A stretch of DNA of 59,863 nucleotides from an uncultured Candidatus Saccharibacteria bacterium (GCA_947425245.1 CANDYU010000006.1:1-59863), one strand, 5' to 3'. Positions 34,171-44,247 are shown, counted from the first letter of the stretch. Numbers and translations: made by a program. Notes: generated from the sequence alone by a model not told the origin.

Positions 34171-36147
34171 CTACCAACCGCCGCCGCCGCCACCACCACC
34201 GCCCCCGCCAGAGAATCCACCTCCTCCGCCGCCAGAAAAGCCAGAGCTGGAGTTGCTGATGCTAGAATGTGTAACAACAGTGTTAGCATGGCTACTAGCG
34301 GATGAAATTGCGTGTGCGAAGCTCTGAACAGAGAATGCTCCTACGCCGACATACCAGTTTGGTTGGGTGACATCGGAGTATTTATAATATTTGGCCATTT
34401 CGTTGAGCCAACTTTTTTCCATTTTGAAAAGTGCGGCATAGGGTAAAAGTTTTTCGTAAAGCTTGACAATGCCTTGATGGGAAGTGTCGGCTCCTTCGAC
34501 ACTTTGGAGAAGTTGAAGCCGCTCTTGTTCAGCCATTTTAATATATAGCTTCAAGCCATCAAGGTAGCGTGAATATTCAAGACCTTTTTCGGTATGGGTA
34601 TAGTAAGGACTGAGGCGGAGCGACAAGATAAATGTAGTTACGAGAATTAGAATGGCAATGGCTAGGTCTATGAGGAATAGTGGCCATCCGCCGGCAATAA
34701 TGAGGTAAGGAGGGATATCTTCAGAGAGGATAATGCAGGTAAAAAAACTTACGAAGAACCAAGCGACAGAAAATACAATTAAAGCGGTAGTGGGATTTTT
34801 TGCACTGGGTTCGTCGGTAGTGGATTTAATGGTTTTTGAATCGGTGTTCTTGGCGGGTTTTTTAGGATTGACCTCGAGAAGACCCTTTTTACGTAAGCTG
34901 TCACGTACTTCAACATCAAAGCTACCGGTTAATTTTGCGAGATGGTCGCTAGGGCCGTGATTTTTTAGGATAATTTCTTTACCGACATAAAGCGTCGTGT
35001 TACCGCCAGCGAGAACCTTAAGGAGTATGCTTTGCTCAGCAGTAAGGTTGAGTGTTTTAATGATAATACTCCATTTTTCTTTATGTTTCTTGCTATGAGA
35101 GTCTTTTTGCACGAGTTCAATTTTGTGGCTGGTAGCAAGTTCGAGGAGAGTAGCAGTCTTGGTTGAGCCGAACCTACCCTTCTGAAGATAATTTTCGCCC
35201 ATTTCAGCAACTGTATAGCCATGAGGTGGAGTATATTCTGGGGCAACAAAACGGTTTTTATAAAACTTGCGTTTTTGGGCAGTTTGACGGAAGAGGTTGA
35301 GGAAAATAATGGCTAGGATGATAACGACAGCGATCTCAATGACAAGTACGGCTATTTGACGATAGTCGAAGATTTTTTTGCCAAGCATGAAAGTTCCGGC
35401 AGCGAATTCTAAATCGAAGGTAAGATTTTCACGGGAGCTAAGCTTAGTGGCATTGAATTCTACGCCGTCTTCGGTAATAGTGATTTTGCAGCGGCCCTCG
35501 CCTTTTGCTCCATAACGTCCAACGTAGCAGGAGATATTGTCGGGGTTAAAATTGTTGGCGATTTCTTGATCTTCAAAATGAATGCGGGCGGTGACTGAGT
35601 CGAAACGTTGTTGCCAATCGTTGCCGTTGGTGTCCCAATAGAGCTCTTGCCAGGTTTTGTCGTCTTCGGTGAACTCGGTAATCACATTGCGAAATTCATA
35701 TTCTAGCTCGTAGGTTTGGGTGCCACGGACATAGCTATCGGGATCGCCGAGGTAGACGGTGAAATAACCGTCAGCTTGTTCAACTTGGTATGGACTGGAC
35801 TTTTTGCTATTATGTTTAACGTTGATGTTGAGATAGTCGTCAGTCTCCATGGTAAGATTCTGGCCGTCTTGATTTGTGTAAGGGATGACACGAGTGATGC
35901 CATGACTAACGCTGTTTTTAGGAAACTCAGCGACGAGAGTTTCTTCCACTCGAAGTCGACTAGTTCCATCCTCAGCCTTATAGAGATAATAATCGGCCGT
36001 AAACTCGGAAAAGTGAAAACTATTGACACTAGAAGCTGCTGAAGCGGTAGAAAATGGCCAAAAAGCTTGACAAATTAGCATTGCTGTGATACAATAGAAG
36101 GATAGGGCTAATTTTCTTAGTCTATGGGGTAGATTTTTGTGCTTCAT
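34171..36147 (-). CDS. DUF2207-type membrane protein with Gly-rich tail
   Basis: 658 aa. Signal peptide (about 15-37), an extracytoplasmic beta-rich DUF2207 domain (about 40-250), a TM helix (about 265-285), a cytosolic basic part, two more TM helices (about 450-510), and a tail of Ser then Gly runs ending GGGGW. Family function is unknown. The stop lies beyond the 4-nt overlap with ldh upstream, so both are on one message. Confidence 0.85.
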   Translation of the reverse strand: MKHKNLPHRLRKLALSFYCITAMLICQAFWPFSTASAASSVNSFHFSEFTADYYLYKAEDGTSRLRVEETLVAEFPKNSVSHGITRVIPYTNQDGQNLTMETDDYLNINVKHNSKKSSPYQVEQADGYFTVYLGDPDSYVRGTQTYELEYEFRNVITEFTEDDKTWQELYWDTNGNDWQQRFDSVTARIHFEDQEIANNFNPDNISCYVGRYGAKGEGRCKITITEDGVEFNATKLSSRENLTFDLEFAAGTFMLGKKIFDYRQIAVLVIEIAVVIILAIIFLNLFRQTAQKRKFYKNRFVAPEYTPPHGYTVAEMGENYLQKGRFGSTKTATLLELATSHKIELVQKDSHSKKHKEKWSIIIKTLNLTAEQSILLKVLAGGNTTLYVGKEIILKNHGPSDHLAKLTGSFDVEVRDSLRKKGLLEVNPKKPAKNTDSKTIKSTTDEPSAKNPTTALIVFSVAWFFVSFFTCIILSEDIPPYLIIAGGWPLFLIDLAIAILILVTTFILSLRLSPYYTHTEKGLEYSRYLDGLKLYIKMAEQERLQLLQSVEGADTSHQGIVKLYEKLLPYAALFKMEKSWLNEMAKYYKYSDVTQPNWYVGVGAFSVQSFAHAISSASSHANTVVTHSSISNSSSGFSGGGGGGFSGGGGGGGGGGGW

Positions 36148-37061
36148 AGTAACTCTTCAATCTGTTTAAGGTTGGATTTGATGACATTGATGGACTTTTG
36201 CAGCTTAATTCCTTCGGTCTCGGGAAGTTGAAGGTCGAGGCGGCGGATAATTCCCTCTCGCCCGACGATAGTTGGATAGCCATAGAAGGTGTCGGTGCAA
36301 TCGTCATAGGTAGAAACTGGTAGAATACGACGCTCGTCGTTGAGGATACAATTAATGATTTGGACTGTGCAGGCTCCGATACCGTAATGGGTGGCACCCT
36401 TCTTTTGGATGATTTGGTAGGCCTTGTTTTTTACATAGTCCTCGATTTTATGACGCTTGTTTTCGGAGAGGAGGCTGGAGATTTTTTCACCACCAACATT
36501 GGCGGACGACCAGACGGCGAACTCGCTGTCGCCATGCTCGCCGATTTGATAAGCATGGATAGACTTCGGATGGACTTCAAGCTCATGGGCGAGACTAAAC
36601 CGGAGGCGGGCGGTGTCAAGGATGGTGCCGCTACCGATGATACGCTCGGACGGGAAGTCGGAGACTCGCCAGGTGAGATAGCTCAAGACGTCCATGGGAT
36701 TCGCTACGACAATGAAAATACCGTGAAAGCCTGATTCGACAACGGAGCTGACAATGTCCTGAGTAATACGAGCATTCTTTTGGAGAAGGTCGGTGCGAGT
36801 TTCGCCAGGTTTTTGGTTCGCACCAGCGGTGAGGATGCAGATATCGCAGTCTTGAGCTGCGGAATAATCGCCGGAACGAATTTTGAGCCAGCTGGGCGAG
36901 ACGGCAAGGGCGTCAGACAAGTCAAGGACTTCGCCTTCGGCGTCATCTTGGTTAATATCAGTTAATATTAGTTCGTTGACTGAGGTGCGTTGGTTTAGGA
37001 GTGCAAAAGCGATGCTCGCACCAACATTACCAGTTCCAACAATCATGACTTTTCCACTCAT
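36144..37061 (-). CDS. ldh: L-lactate dehydrogenase
   Basis: 305 aa. GTGNVG (about 9-14) binds NAD; GANQKPGETR has the Gln that selects pyruvate (malate enzymes have Arg there); the catalytic His is in GEHGDSE. Converts pyruvate to lactate and regenerates NAD+, fitting a fermentative life. A TAAAAT box is 9 nt before the ATG. Divergent from tdk. Confidence 0.93.
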   Translation of the reverse strand: MSGKVMIVGTGNVGASIAFALLNQRTSVNELILTDINQDDAEGEVLDLSDALAVSPSWLKIRSGDYSAAQDCDICILTAGANQKPGETRTDLLQKNARITQDIVSSVVESGFHGIFIVVANPMDVLSYLTWRVSDFPSERIIGSGTILDTARLRFSLAHELEVHPKSIHAYQIGEHGDSEFAVWSSANVGGEKISSLLSENKRHKIEDYVKNKAYQIIQKKGATHYGIGACTVQIINCILNDERRILPVSTYDDCTDTFYGYPTIVGREGIIRRLDLQLPETEGIKLQKSINVIKSNLKQIEELL

Positions 37062-37128
37062 ACTACATTTATTTTAGCATAAAAGCAGCGAGTTCGGGCG
37101 AGATATTTTAGTGTGCTATACTGAAGGT

Positions 37129-37716
37129 ATGGGAAAATTATATTTTCGATACGGAGCAATGGGTTGCGGTAAGACGATACACTTACTACAGTCGGCTTTT
37201 AATTATGAGGAACGGGGACAGAAGGTTTGCGTGGCGAAGCCAGCGATTGATACGAAAAATGGTACGAAGCTGTTAACGAGAATTGGTTTAGAGCGGAAGA
37301 CGAATTTTGTATTCTCGAAAGAGGAAAATCTGTTCAAGAAGATTGAGGGAGAATATGGCGGAGTAGATTGTATTTTGATTGATGAGGCACAGTTTATGAC
37401 GCCGAAGCAGGTGGATCAGTTGATGATGGTGGTAGTGAAGTTGGGAATACCGGTGATGTGTTATGGTTTAAGGTTAAACTTTCGGTTGGAGGATGGCGGA
37501 TTTGAGGGGGCGACGCGGTTATTGCAAGTGGCACATGATATTTCAGAGATTAAGACGATCTGCGAGTGTGGACATAAGGCGATGCTGAATGCACGATTTT
37601 TGGATGGGAAATTGGTGGTAGATGGGCCAGATGTATTGATTGACGGGGAGTCGGAGGTTGAGTATCGGGCATTGTGTCCGAAGTGTTTTCAGGAATATCT
37701 TGAGAAGCAGGATTAG
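37129..37716 (+). CDS. tdk: Thymidine kinase
   Basis: Phosphorylates thymidine to dTMP. P-loop GAMGCGKT (about 8-15), DEAQF, and a zinc-binding lasso with CECGHKAMLN and LCPKC. 195 aa. I chose ATG 37129 over GTG 37111: TATACT (37117-37122) is 6 nt before it, giving a leaderless mRNA. Confidence 0.95.
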   Translation: MGKLYFRYGAMGCGKTIHLLQSAFNYEERGQKVCVAKPAIDTKNGTKLLTRIGLERKTNFVFSKEENLFKKIEGEYGGVDCILIDEAQFMTPKQVDQLMMVVVKLGIPVMCYGLRLNFRLEDGGFEGATRLLQVAHDISEIKTICECGHKAMLNARFLDGKLVVDGPDVLIDGESEVEYRALCPKCFQEYLEKQD

Positions 37717-37717
37717 T

Positions 37718-38089
37718 TTAGTTGGTTTTAGAGTCGCTTAGTAAGCTGGGGATGTTTTCAATTGAGGGTATCCTTAGGAGGATGCTGTCGTTTTTGGTGT
37801 CTAAGACATAAGGTTGAAGCTTAGAAAGAGCGGAAAAGTATTCGGTCGATAGTGGCTTTTCTGTATTATAGACAAGTTTCCATCCAGTGATAGTATGTTC
37901 ATCAACTTCGTAGTCGTCGCTAGGGTTAAGTGAGAAAATCTGCGTAAGGCCAGGTATGATTTCGAAGGATCCATAAACTTGGTTATCGAGAAGAAGAGGT
38001 TTTAATTCGGCAACGGGAGATTCTTGCCAGAGTCGGTCAAGGTCTTGGTTGGGATTGAGGGCTTTGAATTCGGACGCCATATATATCAT
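37718..38089 (-). CDS. Hypothetical protein, 123 aa
   Basis: Soluble, acidic, no recognised family, no membrane segment. It follows lysS by 20 nt on the same strand and ends 2 nt before the convergent tdk end, so it is probably the last gene of the lysS message. Start at 38089 or 38080 (both ATG). Confidence 0.6.
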   Translation of the reverse strand: MIYMASEFKALNPNQDLDRLWQESPVAELKPLLLDNQVYGSFEIIPGLTQIFSLNPSDDYEVDEHTITGWKLVYNTEKPLSTEYFSALSKLQPYVLDTKNDSILLRIPSIENIPSLLSDSKTN

Positions 38090-38109
38090 GTTGCAACTAC
38101 GGTTTTAGG

Positions 38110-39567
38110 CTAGCTATCGCCACGTTTTTTAATAATGGGAAATGGTACGGCTTCGCGTCCAGAGACGCCTTCAAGAAGCCAAAAGTTTCGTTCGCTGTTC
38201 CCCCAGCCGCAAGCAGGCGGCATGCCGTATTCAAGCATTTCGACGAAATCGAGATCAAGCATTTGGGCTTCGTCGTCACCAGCGTCACGCATAGCTTGTT
38301 GTTCCTTAAAACGCTCAAGCTGGTCGAGCGGGTCGTTTAGCTCGCTGTAGCCGTTACCCATTTCGGTGCCAGCGATGATAGGATGGAATCGCTGAGTGAC
38401 AAGCGGATTACTGTCAGATACTTTAGCGAGCGGGCTTAAACTTAGTGGTTCTTCGATTAGCCAATAAGGTCCAGCCGAAGTTTTACGGATGAGTTTCCAG
38501 AGATTGTCGATGAGACGACCGTTGGCGACGCTGGGATCGATTTGAACGTCATGAGATTTAAGAATATTGATGGCTTTTTCGCGGTCGAGAGTAAAAACAT
38601 CGATGTCAAATTTTTCTTTGAGCAGATCGGAATATTTGATGCGTGGCCATTCACAATTGAGGTCGATATCAAAATCCCCGACATGAAACTTCAGTGTCCC
38701 CCAGGTTTCACGAGCGACATATTTAATCATTTCTTCGTACAAGGCCATGCCGTCCTCATAATCTTCATAGGCTGCATAGCTTTCAAAGGCAATATGTTCG
38801 GGCAGATGCTCGTCATCAACACCTTCATTACGAAAGCGCGGTCCGATGTCATATACTTTTTCAAAGCCGCCACCGAGTAGCCGTTTTAAAGGTAGCTCTT
38901 GCGAGATGCGGAGAAAATAGTCTTCGTCAAGAGCGTCCATATGGGTAACAAAAGGGTTGGCGTCGGCACCGCCGGTGGTGTGCTCGAGAACTGGGGTGTT
39001 AATTTCGATGAAACCGTGGTTGTTCATGAAATCACGAGTAGCTTGCCAAAACTTAGAGCGGCGGACAAGGCGTTCACGGACCTCTGGGTTTACATTCATG
39101 TCGACATAACGACGACGATAACGTTCTTCCTTGTTGCTGAGGCCGTCGTATCCAGGTAGTGGACGCAGGCTTTTCGTTAATAAACGAATCCCGTTGGCTA
39201 AGACGGAGATTTCTCCTGTACTAGTTTTTCCGACTGTGCCACGAGCCTCGACGAAGTCGCCAGTGTCTAACAGCTTGAGGCGTTTAATATCGAAGAGACT
39301 CGAATCTTCTGGCTCAGACTTCTGCATAAAGATTTGGATTTCGCCAGTATAGTCGCGGATTTTCACAAAAGCGATTTTACCAAAACTTCGTAGGGCGACA
39401 ATACGACCAGCCACGCAGACTTCTTGACCATCTTTTTCGGAAAAATGATTGAGGATAGTTGAGATTTTAGTATTACGGTGCGACTTTGCTGGATATGGGT
39501 TAATGCCGAGTTTACGGATTTGATCGAGCTTACGCAGGCGTTCGTTACGATAGTCATCTAATGTCAT
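38110..39567 (-). CDS. lysS: Lysyl-tRNA synthetase, class II
   Basis: 485 aa. An N-terminal OB-fold for the anticodon (about 50-140), then the class II core: FLNN-like motif 1 region, RFRNEGVDDEHLPEH (motif 2) and a C-terminal motif 3 with GCGWG in place of the usual GLGxG arrangement. TACAAT 6 nt before the ATG indicates a leaderless mRNA. Confidence 0.96.
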   Translation of the reverse strand: MTLDDYRNERLRKLDQIRKLGINPYPAKSHRNTKISTILNHFSEKDGQEVCVAGRIVALRSFGKIAFVKIRDYTGEIQIFMQKSEPEDSSLFDIKRLKLLDTGDFVEARGTVGKTSTGEISVLANGIRLLTKSLRPLPGYDGLSNKEERYRRRYVDMNVNPEVRERLVRRSKFWQATRDFMNNHGFIEINTPVLEHTTGGADANPFVTHMDALDEDYFLRISQELPLKRLLGGGFEKVYDIGPRFRNEGVDDEHLPEHIAFESYAAYEDYEDGMALYEEMIKYVARETWGTLKFHVGDFDIDLNCEWPRIKYSDLLKEKFDIDVFTLDREKAINILKSHDVQIDPSVANGRLIDNLWKLIRKTSAGPYWLIEEPLSLSPLAKVSDSNPLVTQRFHPIIAGTEMGNGYSELNDPLDQLERFKEQQAMRDAGDDEAQMLDLDFVEMLEYGMPPACGWGNSERNFWLLEGVSGREAVPFPIIKKRGDS

Positions 39568-39620
39568 AGGATGATTGTAGCATATTTTTCGATCAACGCA
39601 AACTTTGTAACCTGATGAAT

Positions 39621-40064
39621 CTAAGAAACGCTCTTAATGATGACTTTTTTGCCGTTAAAATCAAACTCTTCGTTAACCTTACGTCCAAGAAGTTGCTTGC
39701 CGATTGGTGATTCGTTGGAGATTTTTCCTTCGAGCGGGTTAGCTTCGACGGGGCCGACGACTGTGTAAGTGAACTCTTTGCCGGCCATATCGATAACTAC
39801 GGTCGAACCAACCGATACTTTATCAGATTGTTTGGTTTGAATAATAGATGCGTTTTTTAAAATGTCTTCAATTTCAAGGATGCGATTTTCAACGGTTTTT
39901 TGCTCAGCACGAGCATCAGTGTATTCTTGGTTTTCCGAGAGATCGCCGAAAGCACGAGCCGTGGCGATTCGCTCGGCAATAGCTGGACGTTCAGCAATTA
40001 AGTTAGCTAGTTCTTGTTCGAGTTCGGCCTTGCCGGCCGCTGTGAGGTTAACTGTCTTTTTCAT
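39621..40064 (-). CDS. greA: Transcription elongation factor GreA
   Basis: 147 aa. An N-terminal coiled coil with the acidic tip (SENQEYTDARAEQ) that enters the RNA polymerase secondary channel, and a C-terminal FKBP-like domain ending with the SPIGKQLLGRKVNEEF segment. Rescues backtracked polymerase by RNA cleavage. Confidence 0.95.
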   Translation of the reverse strand: MKKTVNLTAAGKAELEQELANLIAERPAIAERIATARAFGDLSENQEYTDARAEQKTVENRILEIEDILKNASIIQTKQSDKVSVGSTVVIDMAGKEFTYTVVGPVEANPLEGKISNESPIGKQLLGRKVNEEFDFNGKKVIIKSVS

Positions 40065-40132
40065 AACTAAAGAGAGTTTATCATTGATTTTATGTAAAGT
40101 AAAGACCTTATGATTAGCAAATTAAGCAATAA

Positions 40133-41365
40133 TTAAGCCTTGGAGAGAACGAAGTCGTTGATTTTTTGGAGGGTAGTTTGACCGTCTCGGCGATTGGTAA
40201 CTTCAATGGTATCGTCGGCTAGAGTTTTATCACTAATAACTAGGCGGTATGGGATGCCGAGAAGATCGGAGTCGGCAAATTTTTCGCCAGGCCGAGCGTC
40301 ACGATCGTCCAGCAATACGATGTCTTCATTTCCGCGGTAGAGCTTTTCGGCGACCTCAGTGCCTCTCTCGCCAATTCCGATGAGGTAATATTTGTATGGG
40401 GCAATATTTTCGGGCCAGACTAAGCCTTTATCATCAGAGAACTTTTCGGCTATGACGCCCATGACGCGGGATACACCAATACCATAACAGCCCATGATAA
40501 CATCCTTGCGTTGGCCGTCCTGATCGGTGAAGAGCAGGCCGAGAGGATTGGAATACTTTGAGCCGAGAGTGAAAATGTTGCCAACTTCGGCGGCACGGGC
40601 AGATTGTAACTCCTCTCTTTTTACTCCGAGATCCTGCAGAACTTCGTCATTTAAGACTTCTTCGTTTAGGACTACTGATTTGTCAGCGTTAAAGTAAATT
40701 GTGTCTTCACCAACATCGGTAAGAGTCTGGAACTCATGGCTATATTTAGAAAAGACGCCGCCGCTCGCGAAGGTTTGAAAAGTATCCGCACCGACACCAA
40801 GTCGATTATAGATAGCTTTATAGGTCTGTTCGACTTGATGATAGAACCGGTTATGATCGGATTCGGTAGCAGCGAAACTGTACAGATCTTTCATGAGAAA
40901 TTCACGAGTACGCATGATACCGGATTTGGCTCGTAGCTCGTTGCGGAACTTGGTTTGGAATTGGTAGGCGGCGACGGGGAGATCTTTGTAGCTAGTGATA
41001 AAAGATCGCATGAGGTTAGTGATCGGCTCTTCATGGGTCGGGGCGAGACCGAGTTCTCCACCAGCGGCCAATTCAGTCTTAAACCAAATATCGACTTTAG
41101 AAGGGTCCCAGCGGTCAGTTTTCTGCCACAATTCGGGATTTTGGAGTGTGGTTAGTAGAACTTCTTGGCAGCCAATTTTATTAAGTTCTTCGCGAATAAT
41201 GCCTTTGATATTATCAAGGACGCGAAGACCAAGGGGTAGATAGTCATAGATCCCGGCCAGCTCTTTATAAACATAGCCAGCACGACTGAGATATTGAGCT
41301 CCGCGGGCGGTTTCGTCTTTAGGAGCGGTACGAGAGGTTTTTACAAAAGTTGTACTTAAACGCAT
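40133..41365 (-). CDS. proS: Prolyl-tRNA synthetase, short form without editing insert
   Basis: 410 aa. The class II motifs are clear (AGYVYKELAGIYDYLPLG, TKFRNELRAKSGIMRTREF, CYGIGVSRV) and the anticodon-binding domain is at the C-terminus. Bacterial enzymes of about 570 aa carry a roughly 180-residue editing domain between motifs 2 and 3; here that space is only a short linker. It should charge Pro but not clear Ala-tRNA-Pro. GGTATAAT lies 9 nt before the ATG. Confidence 0.94.
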   Translation of the reverse strand: MRLSTTFVKTSRTAPKDETARGAQYLSRAGYVYKELAGIYDYLPLGLRVLDNIKGIIREELNKIGCQEVLLTTLQNPELWQKTDRWDPSKVDIWFKTELAAGGELGLAPTHEEPITNLMRSFITSYKDLPVAAYQFQTKFRNELRAKSGIMRTREFLMKDLYSFAATESDHNRFYHQVEQTYKAIYNRLGVGADTFQTFASGGVFSKYSHEFQTLTDVGEDTIYFNADKSVVLNEEVLNDEVLQDLGVKREELQSARAAEVGNIFTLGSKYSNPLGLLFTDQDGQRKDVIMGCYGIGVSRVMGVIAEKFSDDKGLVWPENIAPYKYYLIGIGERGTEVAEKLYRGNEDIVLLDDRDARPGEKFADSDLLGIPYRLVISDKTLADDTIEVTNRRDGQTTLQKINDFVLSKA

Positions 41366-41411
41366 AATGTTGGTATTATACCACGGTTTTTACACTATCA
41401 TAATCTTTCAT

Positions 41412-42284
41412 CTAAACTCCTCCTATATACAATAAATAAAAGGCAATTCCGTTAGACAATATATGTAGAAGAATGCCGCTCCAGATAGTACCGGTGATTT
41501 CTCGCAAGCTACAAAGAACGAGGCTAAGGGCGAATACTCCGACGCCAACATTCCATTGACCGTGGAGAAAACCGAATAGAATAGAAGTTAGAACTATAGC
41601 AAGTGGAAGAGGGAGACGGCTACGAAGTTTGCCGTAAAGCCAGCCACGCATGATGATCTCTTCGGCGATAGGAGCTATAAAAACCAAGGCGATCATGGCA
41701 ATAATGCGGTTTGAACCGGTGAGATAGTAGCTAAAACCGACATCTTGAGCTTCGTTGGCGTTAAACCAAGTAAAGACACTCATGATGGTAGTAAATAGCA
41801 TAGAAAGGGCAATGTAAACGACATAGCCAATTGGAGCGAGGCCAATGTCGACAAAGGTTGGGGCATGTTGCATGCCGAGCTCTTCGGGATTGAGTTTTAG
41901 TGGGTTACTGTGGTTTGTCGTCTTGTTCTGTGTTTTTTTCTGCAAAAAGTGTTGCGTAAACAGACTATATAATCGAGGAGGGATATATAGAACGAGCAAC
42001 AGCGACACGACATAGGTTAGTCCGTAATAGATGAAGGTCCAAAATGGCTGATTGAAGTTATCTTGAAGCAAGGCAACCATGATGACGCCGATTACGAGCT
42101 GACTGGCAGTCATGGCAACAAGTACCCAGGCGAGTAGAAAAACAACGAAGCTAATAGTTTGGCGTTTGGCAGATTGAGACTGAGGCTGAGCTTTGATTTT
42201 AGCTTCGGAACTATTTAAAGACGCTTCGTCGGCGGTGGAAGCTGATTTTTTGGAATCTTTTACAGAGTGCTTTGGGGTGGCCAT
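41412..42284 (-). CDS. CPBP-family intramembrane metalloprotease
   Basis: 290 aa, about seven TM helices after a Lys/Ser/Ala-rich cytosolic N-terminus. EEIIMRGWLYGKL (EExxxR) and FGFLHGQW carry the Glu and His metal ligands of the CAAX protease/self-immunity family. It directly abuts the rseP stop, so it is co-expressed. Substrate unknown. Confidence 0.88.
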   Translation of the reverse strand: MATPKHSVKDSKKSASTADEASLNSSEAKIKAQPQSQSAKRQTISFVVFLLAWVLVAMTASQLVIGVIMVALLQDNFNQPFWTFIYYGLTYVVSLLLVLYIPPRLYSLFTQHFLQKKTQNKTTNHSNPLKLNPEELGMQHAPTFVDIGLAPIGYVVYIALSMLFTTIMSVFTWFNANEAQDVGFSYYLTGSNRIIAMIALVFIAPIAEEIIMRGWLYGKLRSRLPLPLAIVLTSILFGFLHGQWNVGVGVFALSLVLCSLREITGTIWSGILLHILSNGIAFYLLYIGGV

Positions 42285-43481
42285 TTAGAAAAACCTCGTG
42301 ATGTCAATGATAGAGATGACGATAATGAGGAGAAAGAGGACCATGAAGGCTCGAGAAACGATGCGTTCCTCGGTTTCTTTGGTAAGTTTTTTATGGCGGA
42401 GGCGATAGATAGCAATGAGGAGCCACCTGCCACCATCAAGGGCGGGAATTGGGAGGATATTCATACAGGCGAGTGAAACTGAGATGAGGGCGGCGAGAAA
42501 GGCAAGATTCGAGAGACCAGCATTAGCAAAGGCCGGGAAGATGACGCCGATGATGCCGACAGGGCCAGAAACGGAGTCGCCAGCGGCTTGGAGGGCAGAT
42601 TGCCCTTCTTCACGAACAGTACTATCGAAACTGAATTGACGAAAGACGCCAGAAATAAGATTCCAAACCATTTCGCCAAGGCCACGGAAGGTTTCGCCGG
42701 TGAGTTGGAGCGTAGTGCCAAGTCCGACAATAGGAGCAGACCAAGTCGAGCGAACGAATGTTTGTCCATAACTCATAGAGACGCCAAGAGTATATTCAGA
42801 TCCAGATGGGTTGAGGGTGGGGGTAAGTTCGAGGTCTTCTTCGCCTCGGTTAATCTTGTAGGCAATTTGTTGTCCGGCATGGCTATTACCGATTGAAGTG
42901 ACATCGCTAGGATAGGTAATGGGTTGGCCATCAATAGCGACGATTTGGTCGCCGGGCTGAAATCCGGCTGTGGCGGCAGGCGAATCGGACATGACTTCTT
43001 GGACGGTGACTCCTGCACCGATTCTTGTCGAGTCATTCTCGATAGTAAATTGATTGGGCAAGAATTGAGGCATGCCGGTAAAAGCCAAAATCGTGAAGAT
43101 GACAAAGGCAACTAGCCAGTTCATGGCAACCCCGCCAAAAAGAATCTTTGTCTTACCCCAGAAGCTGGCGGCTCCAAAGGTACCGGGCTTTGTATCGGCA
43201 TCGGATTCTCCGTCCATGGAACAGAATCCGCCGATAGGTAGGGCGTTAATACTGAAGACTAAGCTAGATTGAGGTTTTCCCCATTCGGATTTTGGTAAAC
43301 GCTGCCATTTACCGGTTTTGGGAGATTTTATCCAAGCGATGAGGCGAGGCGGGAAGCCAATACCAAATTCGTTAACCTTGACCCCGTTTTTTCGTGCCAT
43401 GATGAAATGCCCAAACTCATGAGCGACGACCAGTAGCATCAAAATTATTAAGCCGATAATAATCCCAAAAAATAGATTCAT
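42285..43481 (-). CDS. rseP: Site-2 protease (RseP-like, M50)
   Basis: 398 aa. HEFGH (zinc ligands, about 21-25) in the first TM helix, a PDZ domain (about 150-240; GFQPGDQIVAIDGQ), and the C-terminal LPIPALDGGRW with the third ligand. Cleaves membrane-embedded regulators. Its place between uppS and proS matches the usual bacterial order. TACAAT is 6 nt before the ATG. Confidence 0.93.
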   Translation of the reverse strand: MNLFFGIIIGLIILMLLVVAHEFGHFIMARKNGVKVNEFGIGFPPRLIAWIKSPKTGKWQRLPKSEWGKPQSSLVFSINALPIGGFCSMDGESDADTKPGTFGAASFWGKTKILFGGVAMNWLVAFVIFTILAFTGMPQFLPNQFTIENDSTRIGAGVTVQEVMSDSPAATAGFQPGDQIVAIDGQPITYPSDVTSIGNSHAGQQIAYKINRGEEDLELTPTLNPSGSEYTLGVSMSYGQTFVRSTWSAPIVGLGTTLQLTGETFRGLGEMVWNLISGVFRQFSFDSTVREEGQSALQAAGDSVSGPVGIIGVIFPAFANAGLSNLAFLAALISVSLACMNILPIPALDGGRWLLIAIYRLRHKKLTKETEERIVSRAFMVLFLLIIVISIIDITRFF

Positions 43482-43516
43482 ATTTTTATTGTATCATACT
43501 TAGTAGGTTCGGATGG

Positions 43517-43544
43517 AAAAAGCTAGCACTTAGGCTAGCTTTTT
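43517..43544. terminator. Strong bidirectional terminator between rseP and uppS
   Basis: AAAAAGCTAGC (43517-43527) and GCTAGCTTTTT (43534-43544) form a perfect 11-bp stem with a 6-nt loop. It ends the frr-uppS message and separates it from rseP. Confidence 0.85.
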
Positions 43545-43563
43545 GTCTAGTTTTAAGATAGAT

Positions 43564-44247
43564 TTATTTCCCAAAACGGCGGCTACGACTGCGAAACTCT
43601 TGGAGAATATTTTCGCAATCCTCTTCTTCGATTGCGGGAAAATATTTGTCCAGGAAAAGAAACTCGGAGTAGGCGGCTCGCCAGAGCTGGAAGCCCGAAA
43701 GACGTTGTTCGCCGGAGGTCCGAACGATCATGTCGCAGGACGGCACCTCAGGATGATAGAGATACTTTGCGAAAGTTGCAGGGGTCAGCTCAGTTTCCCC
43801 GGCGGCAATTGCTCGCGTGGCAGCATCAGCGATTTCCCAGTGTCCACCATAGTTAAAGCAGACGCATATAGTGAGACCAGTATTATCTTTCGTGTCTTCT
43901 TCGGCCTGGAGGATTTTTCGCCATAGCTTGGGGTTTACCGGCTCAGGGCGACCCATGACAGCGATGCGAATGTTGTTTTTTAGGCATTTTTTAACTAGGC
44001 TATCAAGGCGTTTGTCGACTAACTCCATGAGATATTTGATTTCCGCTTGAGAACGGTCCCAGTTTTCGGTGCTGAAGAGAAAAAAGGAGAGAAACTTCAC
44101 TTCGTCACTGTCTTTATAGAAGTCAATGACTGTGTCTAGTTTATCAAAACCTTTAGTATGCCCAACAAGGGTTGGTAAATTACGCTCCCTTGCCCATCGA
44201 CGATTACCGTCAACGATGAGGCCTAAATGTGTAAGCTGACCGGACAT
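43564..44247 (-). CDS. uppS: Isoprenyl (undecaprenyl) diphosphate synthase
   Basis: 227 aa cis-prenyltransferase. LIVDGNRRWAR (about 10-20) with catalytic Asp, SFFLFSTENWDRS, and C-terminal DMIVRTSGEQRLSGFQLW. Builds the C55 lipid carrier from imported or host-derived precursors, since dxr is absent from this cluster. ATG overlaps the frr stop by one base (TAATG). Confidence 0.95.
   Translation of the reverse strand: MSGQLTHLGLIVDGNRRWARERNLPTLVGHTKGFDKLDTVIDFYKDSDEVKFLSFFLFSTENWDRSQAEIKYLMELVDKRLDSLVKKCLKNNIRIAVMGRPEPVNPKLWRKILQAEEDTKDNTGLTICVCFNYGGHWEIADAATRAIAAGETELTPATFAKYLYHPEVPSCDMIVRTSGEQRLSGFQLWRAAYSEFLFLDKYFPAIEEEDCENILQEFRSRSRRFGK

Noticed and set aside
34171-34260. Gly-codon repeat in the DUF2207 tail as a phase-variable tract
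   Set aside because: The codons are mixed (GGC, GGT, GGA and GGG), with no long homopolymer or pure short unit.
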